Assembly: GCA_022410635.1 (NCBI GenBank)
Contig: JAJVDF010000027.1
Location: 1,537,681 to 1,601,680, forward strand
Source: Tretioscincus oriximinensis
Lineage: Eukaryota; Chordata; Lepidosauria; Squamata; Gymnophthalmidae
Length of the DNA stretch: 64,000 nucleotides
Direction of reading: 5' to 3'
Each line of letters begins with the position of its first letter. The stretch's first letter is position 1. This document shows, in pieces, positions 45,281-56,885 of the stretch. A program made the translations under genes and the position numbers. A model generated the notes under the pieces. That model had not been told where the DNA came from. It searched no databases and worked only from the letters and a program-made list of their open reading frames with translations.

Positions 45281-46302
45281 ATCTAGTGGTCCGACTGCTT
45301 TCCTGGTAGGATTCTTATTTCTGATGTATTTGAAAAAGTCCTTATTATTTCTTTTAATATTCTTTGCAATGTGTTTTTCTTCACTTCCCTGAGTACCACC
45401 TTGCATTTGGTTTGCCACAGTTTGTGCTCCCTCTGTTCTCCTCACTAGGATAAGCCTTCCACTTTTTAAATGAGTTTCTCTTTATTCTAATGGCTTCCCT
45501 TACTGCAGTGGTAAGCCATACGGGTGTCTTCTTGGACTTGGCAGAACCCTTTCTTCTCTTGAGAATGCATTTTATTTGAGCTTCAAATATTGTATTTGCA
45601 AACAGTTTTCACGCTTTTTGAAGGGACTGGACTTTTCTCACTTTCTCTTTTAATTTTCTTTTTACCATTTTCCTCATTTTGGGAAAGTTTCCTTTGTGAA
45701 AGTTGACGGTTTCTGTGTTATTTGATACTGCTTGATAATTTTCTATCCACGTTCAAGTTGAAAGTTACATTATTGTGGTCACTGTTTCCTATGGGATCAG
45801 TTACAGTTACATCTTGTATCAGGTCCTGTTCATTACTTAGAACTAAATCCAGGATTCTCTTGCCCCTGGTTGGTTCTAAAACCACCTGCTCTAGGAAGCA
45901 ATCAGCATGTCTAAGAATTTTATCTCTTTTTCATGAGTTCTTCCCCCTCCCTTTTCTGTCTTTCTTTCTTTCTCCTTNTTCCTTACTCCATTTCCCAGGC
46001 CCTCATCCTTCTTTCTTCCATCTCTCTCTATCTCAGCACCTCTCTCTCTTTCACCTGGAAGTAGTTGCAATAGCAGCAGCCCCAACCCTAACATGGGAAA
46101 AGTTTTTAAAAATGCAGTAGTAGCACAGGCTCTGAAACAGACTTGGTGTTGGGCTGGGAGCACGGCTTGCTGGGAAGTGTAGTTTGACCACCAGGCAGCT
46201 TCTCTTCTTCCCACCCTGAAGGCCTGCAGTTCCCAGCAGACCCCTCTGTGTGTGTGCCTAGGAGCAAGAAGGGGCGGGGCTGGGTTTACTTTTTAAAAGC
46301 CT
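45281..46302. repeat. Tandem duplication unit 2 (1022 bp)
   Basis: Nearly identical to 44254-45279. The differences I can see are a 4-bp deletion (cagttagcatg to cagcatg, near 45903) and an N at 45979 where unit 1 has g. CR1 part 45281-45935; flank 45936-46302. Confidence 0.93.
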
Positions 46303-46437
46303 GCTGCTCCTTTAGGGTCTGAGCCTCTCGGTTCCTGATGCCTGAGTGTCAGTTTTTTAAACAAATTCTGCAGCTCCTGTCTGGTGGGAGGAATCTTTGT
46401 TGACTAGGTCTCTCTGTGTGTGTTCTGATTNCTGATT
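46303..46437. other. Junction sequence downstream of the duplication
   Basis: Continues from the TATA-like ttttaaaagcc into ctgctcctttagggtctgag and a region with one N at 46431. Nothing else recognised. Confidence 0.35.
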
Positions 46438-46603
46438 AAGAACATAAGAACATAAGAAGAGCCATACTGGATCAGGTCACAGCCCATCAAGTGCAGCATT
46501 CTGTGTCACAGATGCACCTGGGCAGTCCGAACAGAGGAAAGCAAAATATGCACCAGTTCATGACTCCCTGCAAATGGTATTTCAGGAGTCCTGCCTGTTG
46601 CTC
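46438..46603 (-). mobile_element. CR1 3' end, short
   Basis: aagaacataagaacataaga tail, then gccatactggatcaggtcac…, ending abruptly at cctgttgctccattt. An 18-base part of the UTR ('cagaggcccacc…') is deleted. No coding part. Confidence 0.85.
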
Positions 46604-46604
46604 C

Positions 46605-46634
46605 ATTTGGGGATTTGACTGCAAATCCCCAAAT
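46605..46634. repeat. 13-bp-arm hairpin at the CR1 end
   Basis: atttggggatttg, loop actg, caaatccccaaat. Perfect arms. The right half with the loop (ttgactgcaaatccccaaat) recurs at 48738-48757. Confidence 0.85.
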
Positions 46635-47094
46635 CACATCCAATCAAATGTGATTTAATGCTGAATCATGTGGATATGGCTATTTATTATGATTTGTTTA
46701 TTGTCTGGGCTGGAATTATAAATTAAGATGTGGTGCCTGTTCCTAAATCAAAAAATCTGAACGGTGTCAAACATTTATTTATTTAGAAATTTAGTTTCTT
46801 CCCTTTACCCACAGGTCAGGTATTGATGACTCAAGTTAAAAAGTGTAAATTATTAAAACGTATTTAAGATAAAATCTTCTATTTTTTGGCTGTCTCTCCC
46901 TCTGATCCTGCTAAGAATCAGAAACATGGAAAAAGAGGTAAATTTTGACCAGGTGTTCAAAACTATGTAATGTGTNTGGTGAACCTCCTTAGGAGGCTGG
47001 GGGGCCATCGTAGAAAAGGTCGGTGCATGTTCTTCCGCTTTGTATCTCTAAAAGAGGAAGAATTACAAGAAAGCCTTGTCTTTAAGATCTTAAT
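46635..47094. other. Unassigned AT-rich sequence
   Basis: No repeat end or gene recognised; one N near 46977. Confidence 0.35.
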
Positions 47095-47620
47095 GGATAG
47101 GCAGGGCTATTATGGGATTACATCTTTATAAATGACTTCAGTGAAGGAATTGAGGGGAAACTTATTTGCTGGTGTTATAAAGCTAGGAGGGAAAGAGTGG
47201 ATTCAAAAAGAGCCCAACAAATAACTGATGCAACTAAAAGAATGGTATTTAACAGGGAGAAATGCAAGGTCCTATCTGGGTAAGAAATATGAAAAAGAAT
47301 GGAAGGAATCTGGCTAGCACACATGTGAAAGGGACCCGGATGTATTGGTAGATCGCAAAATATGAGTCTGCAGTGTGAGGCAGCTGCAAAAAAGCAAACA
47401 CAATCCTGAGATGTATTAAGAGAAGCAGATAATCTGTATCATGTGAAATAATTATTCCTCTCTACTCTGTTTTGATTAGAATATATCTAGACCACGGTTC
47501 AATTCTGGGCATTAATTTTAAAAAGGACATTGATAAACTGGAACAAGTTCAGAGACACAGTGAAGATGAGTGTTCTACAAGGAATGATTAAAGGATCCTT
47601 TCTTCTCTTGGCATAGCTTC
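47095..47620 (+). pseudogene. Ancient CR1/L3-type RT relic
   Basis: Plus-strand translation shows FINDFSEGIEGKL (cf. FINDL), then NREKCKVL (cf. FNxxKCKVLHLG), a stretch corresponding to EKDLGVLVD (gggacccggatgtattgg…), gcagctgcaaaaaagcaaac (AAAKKAN) and a DKLEQVQ-like end near 47530. The frame is broken many times and the FADD box is not preserved. Much older than the antisense CR1 next door. Confidence 0.75.
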
Positions 47621-48189
47621 ATGGGATAAGCAGGTTTGTCCACACTGACAACAAGGGAAGGCCTTATCTTTCTTTGGTGTGGTTGTTATATCCTGGTTCT
47701 TGCATCATTGTCTTTTGTTCTTAAGATTTGTGCTGTGTGCGTTCTCAAAAGAGGAGACTGCCTTGCAGGTGTTGTGTCTCCAGCCTTCACAAATGTCAGC
47801 TAGGATAGGCCACTGACAGTGGTCAATNTGGCAGACGTTGAGGGATTTCTTGAGGAAGTTCTTGTGGTCCCTTTGTTACCACAAAGGGTGGCCAGTTGTG
47901 AGTTCACATTACATTGTAACAGATACCGTTAGCAATGTAGGTTGGGGTTTTCCTCTTTCCATCACTTCCAAAGCTGCACCTCAAGAACTTTATTGTGGTG
48001 TTTGGATACCAGGGAGCGTGGGAGTGCCCCATTTATGCCCTTCTGCCTCCTGCACCCCCTGACGATGCCAGTCTGATTTGTGTTTAGCCAGAGATTCACT
48101 TCTGCATTTTGCACTATTTCCAGATTTCAGATCATTTTAGATTGCACCCCATAGAACATATTACTAAAATCTAATAATCTATAAAGAGA

Positions 48190-48690
48190 AGGCTAAGTTA
48201 CCCTTAGCCAGGAATGGCTGAAGCAGTTGGAGCTGGAGATAGTCACTTTTAATGTTACTGAATTAGAGTCAGGTGTCATCAGCATACTATTGATAATCCT
48301 CTCTAGGACTCTCATGATCTCTCCTAGTGTTAAAGAGCATTGGAGACAAGATTGACCTGGGGAACTCCACAAGAAAATTCCCAAGGCATAAAATAAACAT
48401 CCCCCATGGTTACTTTCTGCACAGAGTACCTTCTGCTACTTACTAGCACAGAGATGGGATGAGAACCTCTGTAAAACTGTGCCTCCAAATCCCAGTTCTT
48501 GAAGCTGCTATAGCAGGTGTGATGGTATCAAAGAAATGCTGGGAGATCAAGGAGAACCAACAGAATCGCATTGCCCCTGTTTCTCTCCCGATAAAGATTA
48601 TCTTGTGCGTTGAGTTTACTGAGCCAATATAGTTACCAGCAGCATGACCAAGAGGCTGTCACAGCTATCTTTATAGATGGGTAACTACAG
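48190..48690 (-). pseudogene. L2 LINE reverse transcriptase relic
   Basis: On the minus strand, in the correct order: LLDLPA (cf. LLDLSAAFDTIDH, ~48530-48550), CGVPQ (48357-48371) and YADD (48275-48286). The codons around YADD are stops (TAG before, TGA shortly after), so it is dead. The domain order and motif spacing identify L2 RT palm segments. Confidence 0.78.
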
Positions 48691-48699
48691 AAGCAGCAG

Positions 48700-49166
48700 G
48701 AGACCAGGCCAAGGTTCGGAAAAGTTTATGGTTTCTTTTGACTGCAAATCCCCAAATCCTTTGCCAAAACATGCATTGAAGCTAAGGATCATTTGAATTT
48801 ATAGTACAAAGAGGGACTATAAAAGCAAGTAACAAGGAAAAACACTTTTAATGTTGGGCAGATTGGTTAAATGGTTCAGTTATAGCAGAGAAACACTTGG
48901 CAATGTGTGATGGATGGCAAGACACTTTAAAATCTTAGCTTGTAGTGAGTGACTGTAGCAGGGACACAAGGTTTTCTTGTTTGCTAGGCATCCTTAACTC
49001 CAGCCGACAATAAAGCAAGCATTTTGGTTGCATCTCTAGACTTAAGGCCTAGTGGCAGAGAGCTTAAGTGAACAAGGAGTTTCTAAATCAACTAAAATTC
49101 AGTTACTAAGCACAGGTATAATTTCATGGGAAGACAGGGTGAAAGTCTTACATTATTGATGGTTTT
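48700..49166. other. Unassigned sequence
   Basis: Contains the second copy of ttgactgcaaatccccaaat (48738-48757). No gene. Confidence 0.35.
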
Positions 49167-49410
49167 TGAGAGCCAGTTTGGTGTAGTGGTTAGAATGTTG
49201 GACTCTTTCTGGTTGTCTCCCGGTTCAATTCCCCACTTTTCCATAAAGCCAGATGGGTGACATTGGGCCAGTCACAGTTCTTTAGAACTCTCTCAGCCCC
49301 ACCTACTTCACAGGGAGAAAGCAACAGAAAGCTACCCTTTGGTTGGCTACCCTGAGACCTTCAGGTTTAGGGTGGGATATAAGTACAAATAAATAAATAA
49401 AATAAATACA
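49167..49410 (+). mobile_element. MIR-like SINE, full length
   Basis: gagagccagtttggtgtagt, ttctggttgtctcccggttc (B box), gggtgacattgggccagtca core, cccacctacttcacagggag, ctgagaccttcaggtttagg tail and (AAAT)n. Complete apart from a small deletion after the 'cacaggg' segment. Confidence 0.9.
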
Positions 49411-49689
49411 TTTAGGGGCCTTTAACACGTTGGCTAGGGGGGTTTCAGTAATTGGTGAGGATGGAGCATCTATACTACTAATTGCCCTACCATTCCTCAG
49501 CTACCNCCCACTGCTGCAGCTCATTATCTGGGGAGGGCTGCTTAACAGCAATACATAAGCATTCTAGAATGTTGAAACCAATCTCGGCAAAAGACATTGC
49601 AATCCAGACCTTATTGTTTCAGACTTACCCAGCCTATCTCACCCACTGCATATTTAATTTATTTTATTTACCGTATCTACTGCTCTATA

Positions 49690-50330
49690 CCACGTCAACG
49701 TATTAAAATCAAGTCAACATTTTAAAACAAGAGAATCTGAGGGTAGTTTTTTCTGCCAAATGCCAAGCTAAAGAGTTGCATCTTAAGGCATTTCCTAAAT
49801 GCGTGCAAAGATGTTGATTGACGTATCTCAAGGGGGAGATTGTTCCACAGTCTAGGGGCTGTCACAGAGAAGGTCCTACCCTGGGTTCCCACCCTCTTTC
49901 ATTCTGAGAGAAGTGGTANAGTTAGGAGGGTTTCCCATGCAGATCTTAAGGCACAGGCAGGTTGGTATGGGAGGAGGTATGGGTAATTGGGGGCCAAGTT
50001 ATTTAGCACCCTAAAGGTTAGAGTTAATACCTTAAATTGGGCTCGATAGCAGATTGGAAGCTAGTGCGGCTCTTTCTAGACTGCTATGATATTTTCTGCA
50101 GCTTCTGAACTGTTTTCAAGGGCAGCCCCATATAAAGTGCACTATAGTACTCCAACCTGGAGGTTATCAGAGCATGGATTACTGTAACCAGATCATCCCT
50201 GGCCAGAAATGGCTGTAACTGGCAAACCAGATGTGGCCAGAAGTAAGCACTCCTGTCCAATGTATCTACCTGATCTTCAAGCGTCAGCACATAGCCTGCA
50301 TCTCTCGTATGAATGGGAGATGTGTGTGTG
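49690..50330 (-). pseudogene. L2 LINE RT C-terminal region relic
   Basis: Minus-strand frame 50084-50290 reads …DLVTVIHALITSRLEYYSAL… and YMGLPLKTVQKLQ, the L2 pattern 'HALVTSRLDYCNALYVGLPLKT'. Lower coordinates continue into sequence typical of the same repeat in squamates (ttgggctcgatagcagattg, ggagattgttccacagtcta). Separate from the RT palm relic at 48.2 kb, since the order would be wrong for a single copy. Confidence 0.75.
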
Positions 50331-50731
50331 TTACACNTATAACAGGTACACTATCTTATTCTGTTGTAATTTGTTTATATGGAAGCATGTCTGGACTAGA
50401 AAGCCAGGGTCAAGAGGAATAATGTCCTGCACCCACAGTCTGAATAGTAAGAACTGATCTCCCCATGCCCAAACAAGAATGATTTCCAGGAACCATTGTT
50501 TATAGATAAGTGCATAAAAGGTTTTAATAAGCACTTGACATATCACAAAATCAAATATCAAAAAATATAATTGGTACCAAGTATATACCAACTTTGTACC
50601 AATTATATAGGAGCCAGACACTAATTCCAGCTTACATTTAACATTTGTGTAAAATTTGTGTAACCAATACTTAGAAACCAATACTTTCTTAACTAGAAGT
50701 CTATTTTTTCTGTTTTTGTGTTGTCTAAGTT

Positions 50732-50867
50732 TGCATCTACACATCACTTTTATTCCACTANTAGAGTGGAATATTCCACAATAAAGNATTGTGTAGACCA
50801 GTTTATTCCAGAATGTCCATGCTTTATTGTGGAATATAGTGGAATAAATAAGCGATGTGTGGATGCA
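50732..50867. mobile_element. Palindromic MITE (tgcatcnacacatc family)
   Basis: tgcatctacacatcactttt…attccac at the left and gtggaataaataagcgatgt…ggatgca at the right are inverted. The interior has further paired gtggaatat/atattccac pieces. Two Ns (50761, 50787) lie in the arms. Confidence 0.75.
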
Positions 50868-53800
50868 GTATAAGACATTTGAATAGTCTACCCCGGAAAT
50901 GATCTGAATGTTTCGAAATGTTATTCAAATATTGACCAGATATCACTCTGCTTAACTTTTTAAGATCAGCTAATGCTGCACTTATTGAGGGAGCCTTCAG
51001 TCTCCTAAGTAATAAAATTAGCCAGAGGATACATTCTCTTTTGCTTTCAGAATTAACTGTAACTGTCAAGATTTGCTAATACTGTATCACGATTCTGTAA
51101 TTATTCTTCTCGCTAGAAGACCTGAATATAGATATAGGAACAGTAGATAGAGAAGTGTCTTATTCATTGCTTNCTACATGTTATTTGCTCTTTTTTATGA
51201 TGACCTTCTGTATCCTGAGCCTGCTGAGCCAGATGGTTGCTTTTCAGAGAGACAGTTTTTTCAGCCTTTTTTGGAATGAATTAAACACCTGTTGCTTAGC
51301 CAGATAACCATATTTTTATTATTAAAGCATTTTATATGTACAGAAAAAAGACAAAGAAGAGAAAAGAAGGAGAAAAAAACCCTCTTCCTCTATGCCATTG
51401 GAGAAAAATAGGAAGTTCTGATTTAGGCAATCTATACACAGGGCCTATCTTTCTGCCCCTCCAAATGCACACAAATGACACATTTTTGTGGTGAGCTGGA
51501 GACATTCTTCAGCTGCCTACGACTCAAGGATATCTCTACCCAATTTGTATCTAAAGTCTATCCAGTATCTAAAGTTTATTTACCTCAAAAGGTTCTTTCC
51601 ACACTTCTCATATTTCCTGTTGTTTCAAACATTTCTCTTTTCTCTTTAATCATATAAAATTGCATTCAGTCAATAATCGTACCATTTTTGAACTGTCCAA
51701 GAACACTACTGTTCCAGACTACAGGACCCTTAGAAGAGATCTGATCTGGAATAGCACGAGTCTTATACAGGTGATATAGCGTGCTACCTTATAGATTTTA
51801 ATTTTGCTCTGGAACAGTAACAAAACGTATTCTATTCTATACAGATGTGTAGACTTCAGGGCTCCTTATTATGGATTAATTGATAAATGCAAAGAGATCT
51901 GAGGGAATTTTGGACTTGATAGCTTCTTAAGTTGCCACAAAACTAAGATCACTGCATAAAACTGGTTCAGGAATTTGCAGCTTTCAGAATATATCCGCTT
52001 TCAAAAGTTGCAGAATAAAGGAGGGTTGTAGTGAGTGGATCGCTGACAACCCTTGATGACGTTGTGCCTTGATTGCATGGATTGCTCAGGGTAAGTAGTG
52101 CAGATTCATAATTGCCATCATTATATTGAACTTGATATGTCATTATCACACCTATTTGCATTTCTATTGTTGTTCACACACATAGCTTTCCTATGTAAGT
52201 CTGTTCCTAAATACGTGTTCCTTCGTGTATCTGATGAAATGGGCTTAGTCTATGAAAGCTTACATTACCAACTTTTTTCCTCATTAGGCTCTAACCACAT
52301 AGTTACTTTTAAATCTTTTTCAGTTCTGAAGAACGAGTGTAGTCCAGTTTTTTTCTGATCTAAACTAAAAAAAAAAAGAAAAAACTGGATTAAGTTCATT
52401 ATTCAAGACTGGAGATATTTAAATGCAATGTGAGACCAAGGATCCAGTTTAAAGTGCTACTTATAAATATCTATATTAAATATGTTGAATATTTCAAAGC
52501 AATTTTGGAAATTAACTTTACATCTGGGTTTCCCAAATCAAGTCTATGTTTGCAAAGGAACGAGATTCCATGGCATAAACTTGGGAGAGGATTATTCTTC
52601 CTTTGCTTAGAGCAAGTGTTGTTTAAAATGCAAACATTTTTTAAAAATGGATTCTGGGCTTTTTAATCCAGGAGAAAGAAGTCTGCATATGAAGGTTTTC
52701 CCTCCAGCACATTAATCGGGATCAGCTGGTAAGGCATCTTCACTTCCTAAAGTTGTATAGCTCAAGAATGCATGAAAAAAGGGAATATGAAAATTGTTAT
52801 TCTTCAACCAAGTGAAGCTGCCCAGAGTTGGTTCTTCAAGTGAAGTGAATGCTTTAATGCGTACCAATTTCTTAAATCAATGTAAGGAAGCAATGCAAAC
52901 CATCTTGAGAGGCTGCTTTAACTTTCAGTGTCTTTATCAATAACTTGAAAACCTGGAAAGTGTCAGCAATTGCGTCAACAAGGCCAGCTGAGTGCCTCAT
53001 TTGATTTCCTGGGATGAAGTGGGTGCTCTGAGGACAGAATGTTTATGGCTGCCTTATCTTGCCTTCCCTCCATTCTCACTGCCCTTGTGTTTGTCTTGGC
53101 TGACCCAGTGCCGCATTCTTGGCCACCACCTAAGTTGCATAGCTGCGTAATTAAGAAGGATGTGAAGCAAGCCAAAAAGAGGCTTTCATCTTTGGAGAGG
53201 CGATGATGATGGTCTTTTTTCTTCTTCTCATGCTTAGATTTGCAAAAGAAATTCAGGGAACTGTTAATTTTGCTAAACAAAGTATAACCAAAATAAAGCT
53301 GGGGGGAACAGAATGAATGCTGGGACATCTGTTTATAAATTGCTTGAAGATAGATGTGAGAAATCTGAAAGTAAGGTGTTTTACTTTCAGATAGTATTTG
53401 TTATGATCTAAAAGTATAGCATTAATTTTTTATTGGCATTCTGAAAGCAAGATGCCCTCTATTTTTTATGAAATGATATATGCTTAATAAAGTGATTTGT
53501 ATTTGATTGCGATGAACATATACATTAATGTGCTATATGCTTTGAGTCTGAGGCCTTGTTTGTGTTGGCTTCGTAAAAATTGAGCTCTGGTCACAACAAA
53601 CCTTCAACCCCACGTTTTTGTGGTCTAAACCAGAAAATTAAATTTTGATTTCCATGTGCCATGGTTGTAAACATAGATTCATCAGAACTTTTAAGCCTTT
53701 GGCTTAGGGTCATAGATGTCATGGACTAAAACAATAATGGAAAATTGTAATTCTGGCAGTTGGCACAATTCAAATTGATAGAACAAGTTTGAATTTTATA

Positions 53801-54399
53801 GGGAGTCAAGATTAAATTTAGCACCCTTAACGGCAAAAGTTTAGTGAAAGGGAAAGCTATTTGAAAGAAGCCATAGCAAAAATGGTTTAAGAGCAACACT
53901 AATGTAATGGAATAACCTAACTTTAAGATTAATTTAGATTTCTCTTAATAAAAGTTCCTATAAAGCTACCCAACATCGCTACAGAGAAATCTCAAGGAAA
54001 AATAAATCATATGACCTGAACGGAAGGAAACAGCTATAAGATTTGTCCAGGAGAAAGGAATGGGAGAGGGTCATCCAATACAACCATCTCACCACTACTC
54101 ATTCTTGTCCATCCATTATTTTTCTACTTTACTCTCATTATTTATTCTGGGTTTTCTCCTACTCTTCCTTCTGTTCCTGATTTGTGGCTAAAACCTGCTT
54201 TTTTAAATTCACCAAAAATGCATGTCTTCAGCCTAATTCTAGTCAATAATTGAGGGTCTTCTTCATTCATTCCAGGAAACTAATTAAAAGGTATTATTTA
54301 AAATGGAATCTTTCCTTAAAATATTTCATCTCAAATGTTTTTAACACACCTAGGGTTTTATTTACAATGCAAACTAGTGGAAATCCTATTTAACGAAGT
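50868..54399. other. Mostly unassigned sequence
   Basis: Contains a partial copy of the 23.1-kb element at 51985-52090 (ggagggttgtagtgagtgga…ctgacaacccttgatgacg), a fragment of the tccagcaaagggg MITE family at 52205-52295 and a ctgaag/tccagt repeat at 52318-52410. No gene recognised. Confidence 0.45.
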
Positions 54400-54780
54400 C
54401 TGCATCCACACGGCGTATCGATGTCTGGTTAGGAGTGCCGTCTCGGCGGTTCTGCCAGACGTAAATCCGATTGTCAGCAGTGCCACCGCAGCAAACCTGC
54501 TTTGTACCAGTTCTTCTGAAAATGGAGATTTACAGCTCTCATGGTGCTTGTGGCTGAAACCCTGCTGCTATTTTGAGTCTCACGGGGTTTGCTGGCACTC
54601 CGCCAATCAGCAGAGAAACCTGCAAATCAGGTTCAGCGGAAGGAAGGCTGCACAGGGCCACTCACAGGCCGGTGCATCTTTCCTTCCTCCCACCTATGGT
54701 GGCTTCTGCATTTTGCATGTAGATGGCCCCCATCCTGCAGCAAAGAAAAGGGCGCTTTTTAGCCCTGTGTGTGGATGCAG
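54400..54780. mobile_element. Possible hAT-like element with ctgcatccacac ends
   Basis: ctgcatccacac at the left and gtgtggatgcag at the right, perfect 12-bp inverted ends. The interior is CpG-richer than its surroundings and contains no transposase. The 152-codon plus frame across it has no domain. Ends match the MITE at 50.7 kb. Confidence 0.6.
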
Positions 54781-56317
54781 CAAAAATGTCTAACTTCAAG
54801 ACAAATGTTTACTTCATGTTAATTTAGTGTCTGTGAGGCTTAACGTCAGAAACCCCTTTGCGATCTCATTTACAGCTTGTCCAATAATATGTTTTTATTT
54901 ACAAAAATCCTGGGGGTGTTTCCATACCATTCTCACTGATGATGGTCCCCAAACTTTGGAACAATCTCTTTTGAGATGCTTCAGATTTCTTCACGGGAAC
55001 ACTTCAGAAAATCATTGAATTTAAGACACACCTCTTTACTTCCCCTTCCCCACATTCAGGCACTGTTGCTGTTTTAATAAGTATAATTTATATGCTGTTG
55101 TTGTTATTATCCATCCTGAGACCTTCCAGTTTGGGGCAGGAAGTTGTAGCGGACTGTCTGTACTTCCAATTTTCCATAGTGATTCTTTAGACCCCCTTTT
55201 TGGGGGGCGGGGGCGGGGGATGTCCTACATGCAAATAGAGACATTCCAGGCTCTGTAGTGAGATCTCAGATCATCTTCTGAGGTGTAGTTGTCCCCACCT
55301 GGTGGATGATTTCTCAGTGTGATGTGGTATAGATGGTGCTTAAGGAAAACACTGAAGGGCTTTGCTTTCTTCTATTCAGCCAAAGTTTGAAGGTAACAGA
55401 TTGATCCTTCATTACTCCAGTACTGCCTCTTTCAGGTGGCCATAATCAGCTACAGAATTCTGTTTTGAACAATAATCCTTTGGTTAAGTTGAGGTTCCTG
55501 CAAAAATATGTTGCGTATCCATGCAGACACTTGCTACTGAACTTGAGTTTTTGCTTTTTGAAAACACATAACTATCCTCACTACAAACCAATGAAAGTGG
55601 AAGTAGGTTTTTTTTTTTACAAAAATACTGCAAGTATGTATAATTGCTTAAAAGTTCCAGCATTGTGTGGGGAAAATGGTGAAAATTGCTATAGAACTAT
55701 TAAACAGAACTTCCTAGTACAGGTAGGTAGTTTTTAACCTTTGTGTTAATAATGAGAAAATACAGCATCACATTGATTTTCTAACAAATACCTAGTTCTT
55801 TGGAGGCTTTTAAATTATGTAACTATTGCACATTGTTTTACATATGAAGCAGATTGTGTGATGGGTTTTCATACCTCCAGAAAATTTTAAGAACATTACT
55901 GCTATCTTTAATACTCACCTTTGTTATTTGTGGCTCATTATTCTTTTATGAGCTTCAGATTTCATCTTTTACTTTCCTTCTGATTTTCCTTTTAAACTAA
56001 CAATACTGGAGTCATTCTGCTCTTTCAGATTTCAAAGGATGCATTTTTACTTATAAGTAGCTTGTCACTCCCGGCTTCTTGATTGTAGGTTTATTTTCTT
56101 GATTCTACTTAAGGTTCCCTTGGCAGTTTGGCTCTGTCTGCTCTTGTTGACATTTCACATCAGCAATTATTCCATGAGTCTCCATTCTGTGTGGTTATCC
56201 AGACTAGAAAAAACTCATGGCTAGTATGATTTGTTTGTACAGCGCTAGAGTGTAATCCAAGGCATATCATTGATGGACCTGATTTATCACGTTTACCAGC
56301 ATACTACATAATAATAC
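54781..56317. other. Unassigned sequence
   Basis: A SINE/LINE tail relic at 55075-55150 (catcctgagaccttccagtt) and a G-rich run at 55200-55220. No gene recognised. Confidence 0.4.
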
Positions 56318-56575
56318 AAGAGAAACCTTGCTCAATCAGGCCACAACCCACCTAGTTCAGCATTTTGTCTCACATAGTAGCCTATTTGGACATTCTCAAG
56401 CAGAAAGGCAAAACCTTATTTTGCCTATCCCAACTCCCTCATGAGGCATTCTGCCTGTTTCTCCAGCCTGAAGTCAGCATTAGATATCCATTCCAGTAGT
56501 TTTGATGTAGTTTTCATGAATTTGTTTAATCCATTCTTAAAGCTATCTAGGATAGCAAATCTGTGCCATGGAAAT
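56318..56575 (-). mobile_element. Ancient CR1 3' end
   Basis: aatcaggccacaacccacct, cagcattttgtctcacatag, gaggcattctgcctgtttct and the coding remnant cttaaagctatctaggatag match the CR1 3' part in antisense, strongly diverged. Confidence 0.75.
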
Positions 56576-56584
56576 ATGCAGAAG

Positions 56585-56885
56585 TTCTAGTGTACAAGGA
56601 GATCCTTTCAGTTGCTAAGGAGATGGTCTTTCACCTGAGAGATTGGGTTTCGAAGCCCTCTGTCGAACATGGGTTGGGGTGAGCGCCTTCTGCTAACATG
56701 CTGTTCTAGCCAACTCAGCTATTTGAAAGAGATGCAAATTTGTAATCTGTATTTCAATTAGATAAATGAGTACCATCATTAACCAGATAGGAAAATAGAA
56801 TAAGATCTAAGCCTTCGGGTGAAAATTAACCCTGTAAGCCGCTCTGGAAAAGAGCAGAGGATAAAAACTCAATCCTCCTCCTCTT
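56585..56885 (+). mobile_element. tRNA-Lys-headed SINE, diverged
   Basis: tcagttgctaaggagatggt, gagattgggtttcgaagccc (B box), tctagccaactcagctattt, gtaagccgctctggaaaaga tail and (CCT)n. Same order as the copies near 10 kb. Confidence 0.75.

Noticed and set aside
46271..46330. A host gene promoter (GC box plus TATA-like sequence)
   Set aside because: The same sequence is part of the duplicated repeat flank and no transcript or exon follows; kept only as part of the motif finding.
54335..54793. 152-codon plus-strand frame
   Set aside because: It spans an element with inverted ctgcatccacac ends and shows no domain or codon bias.
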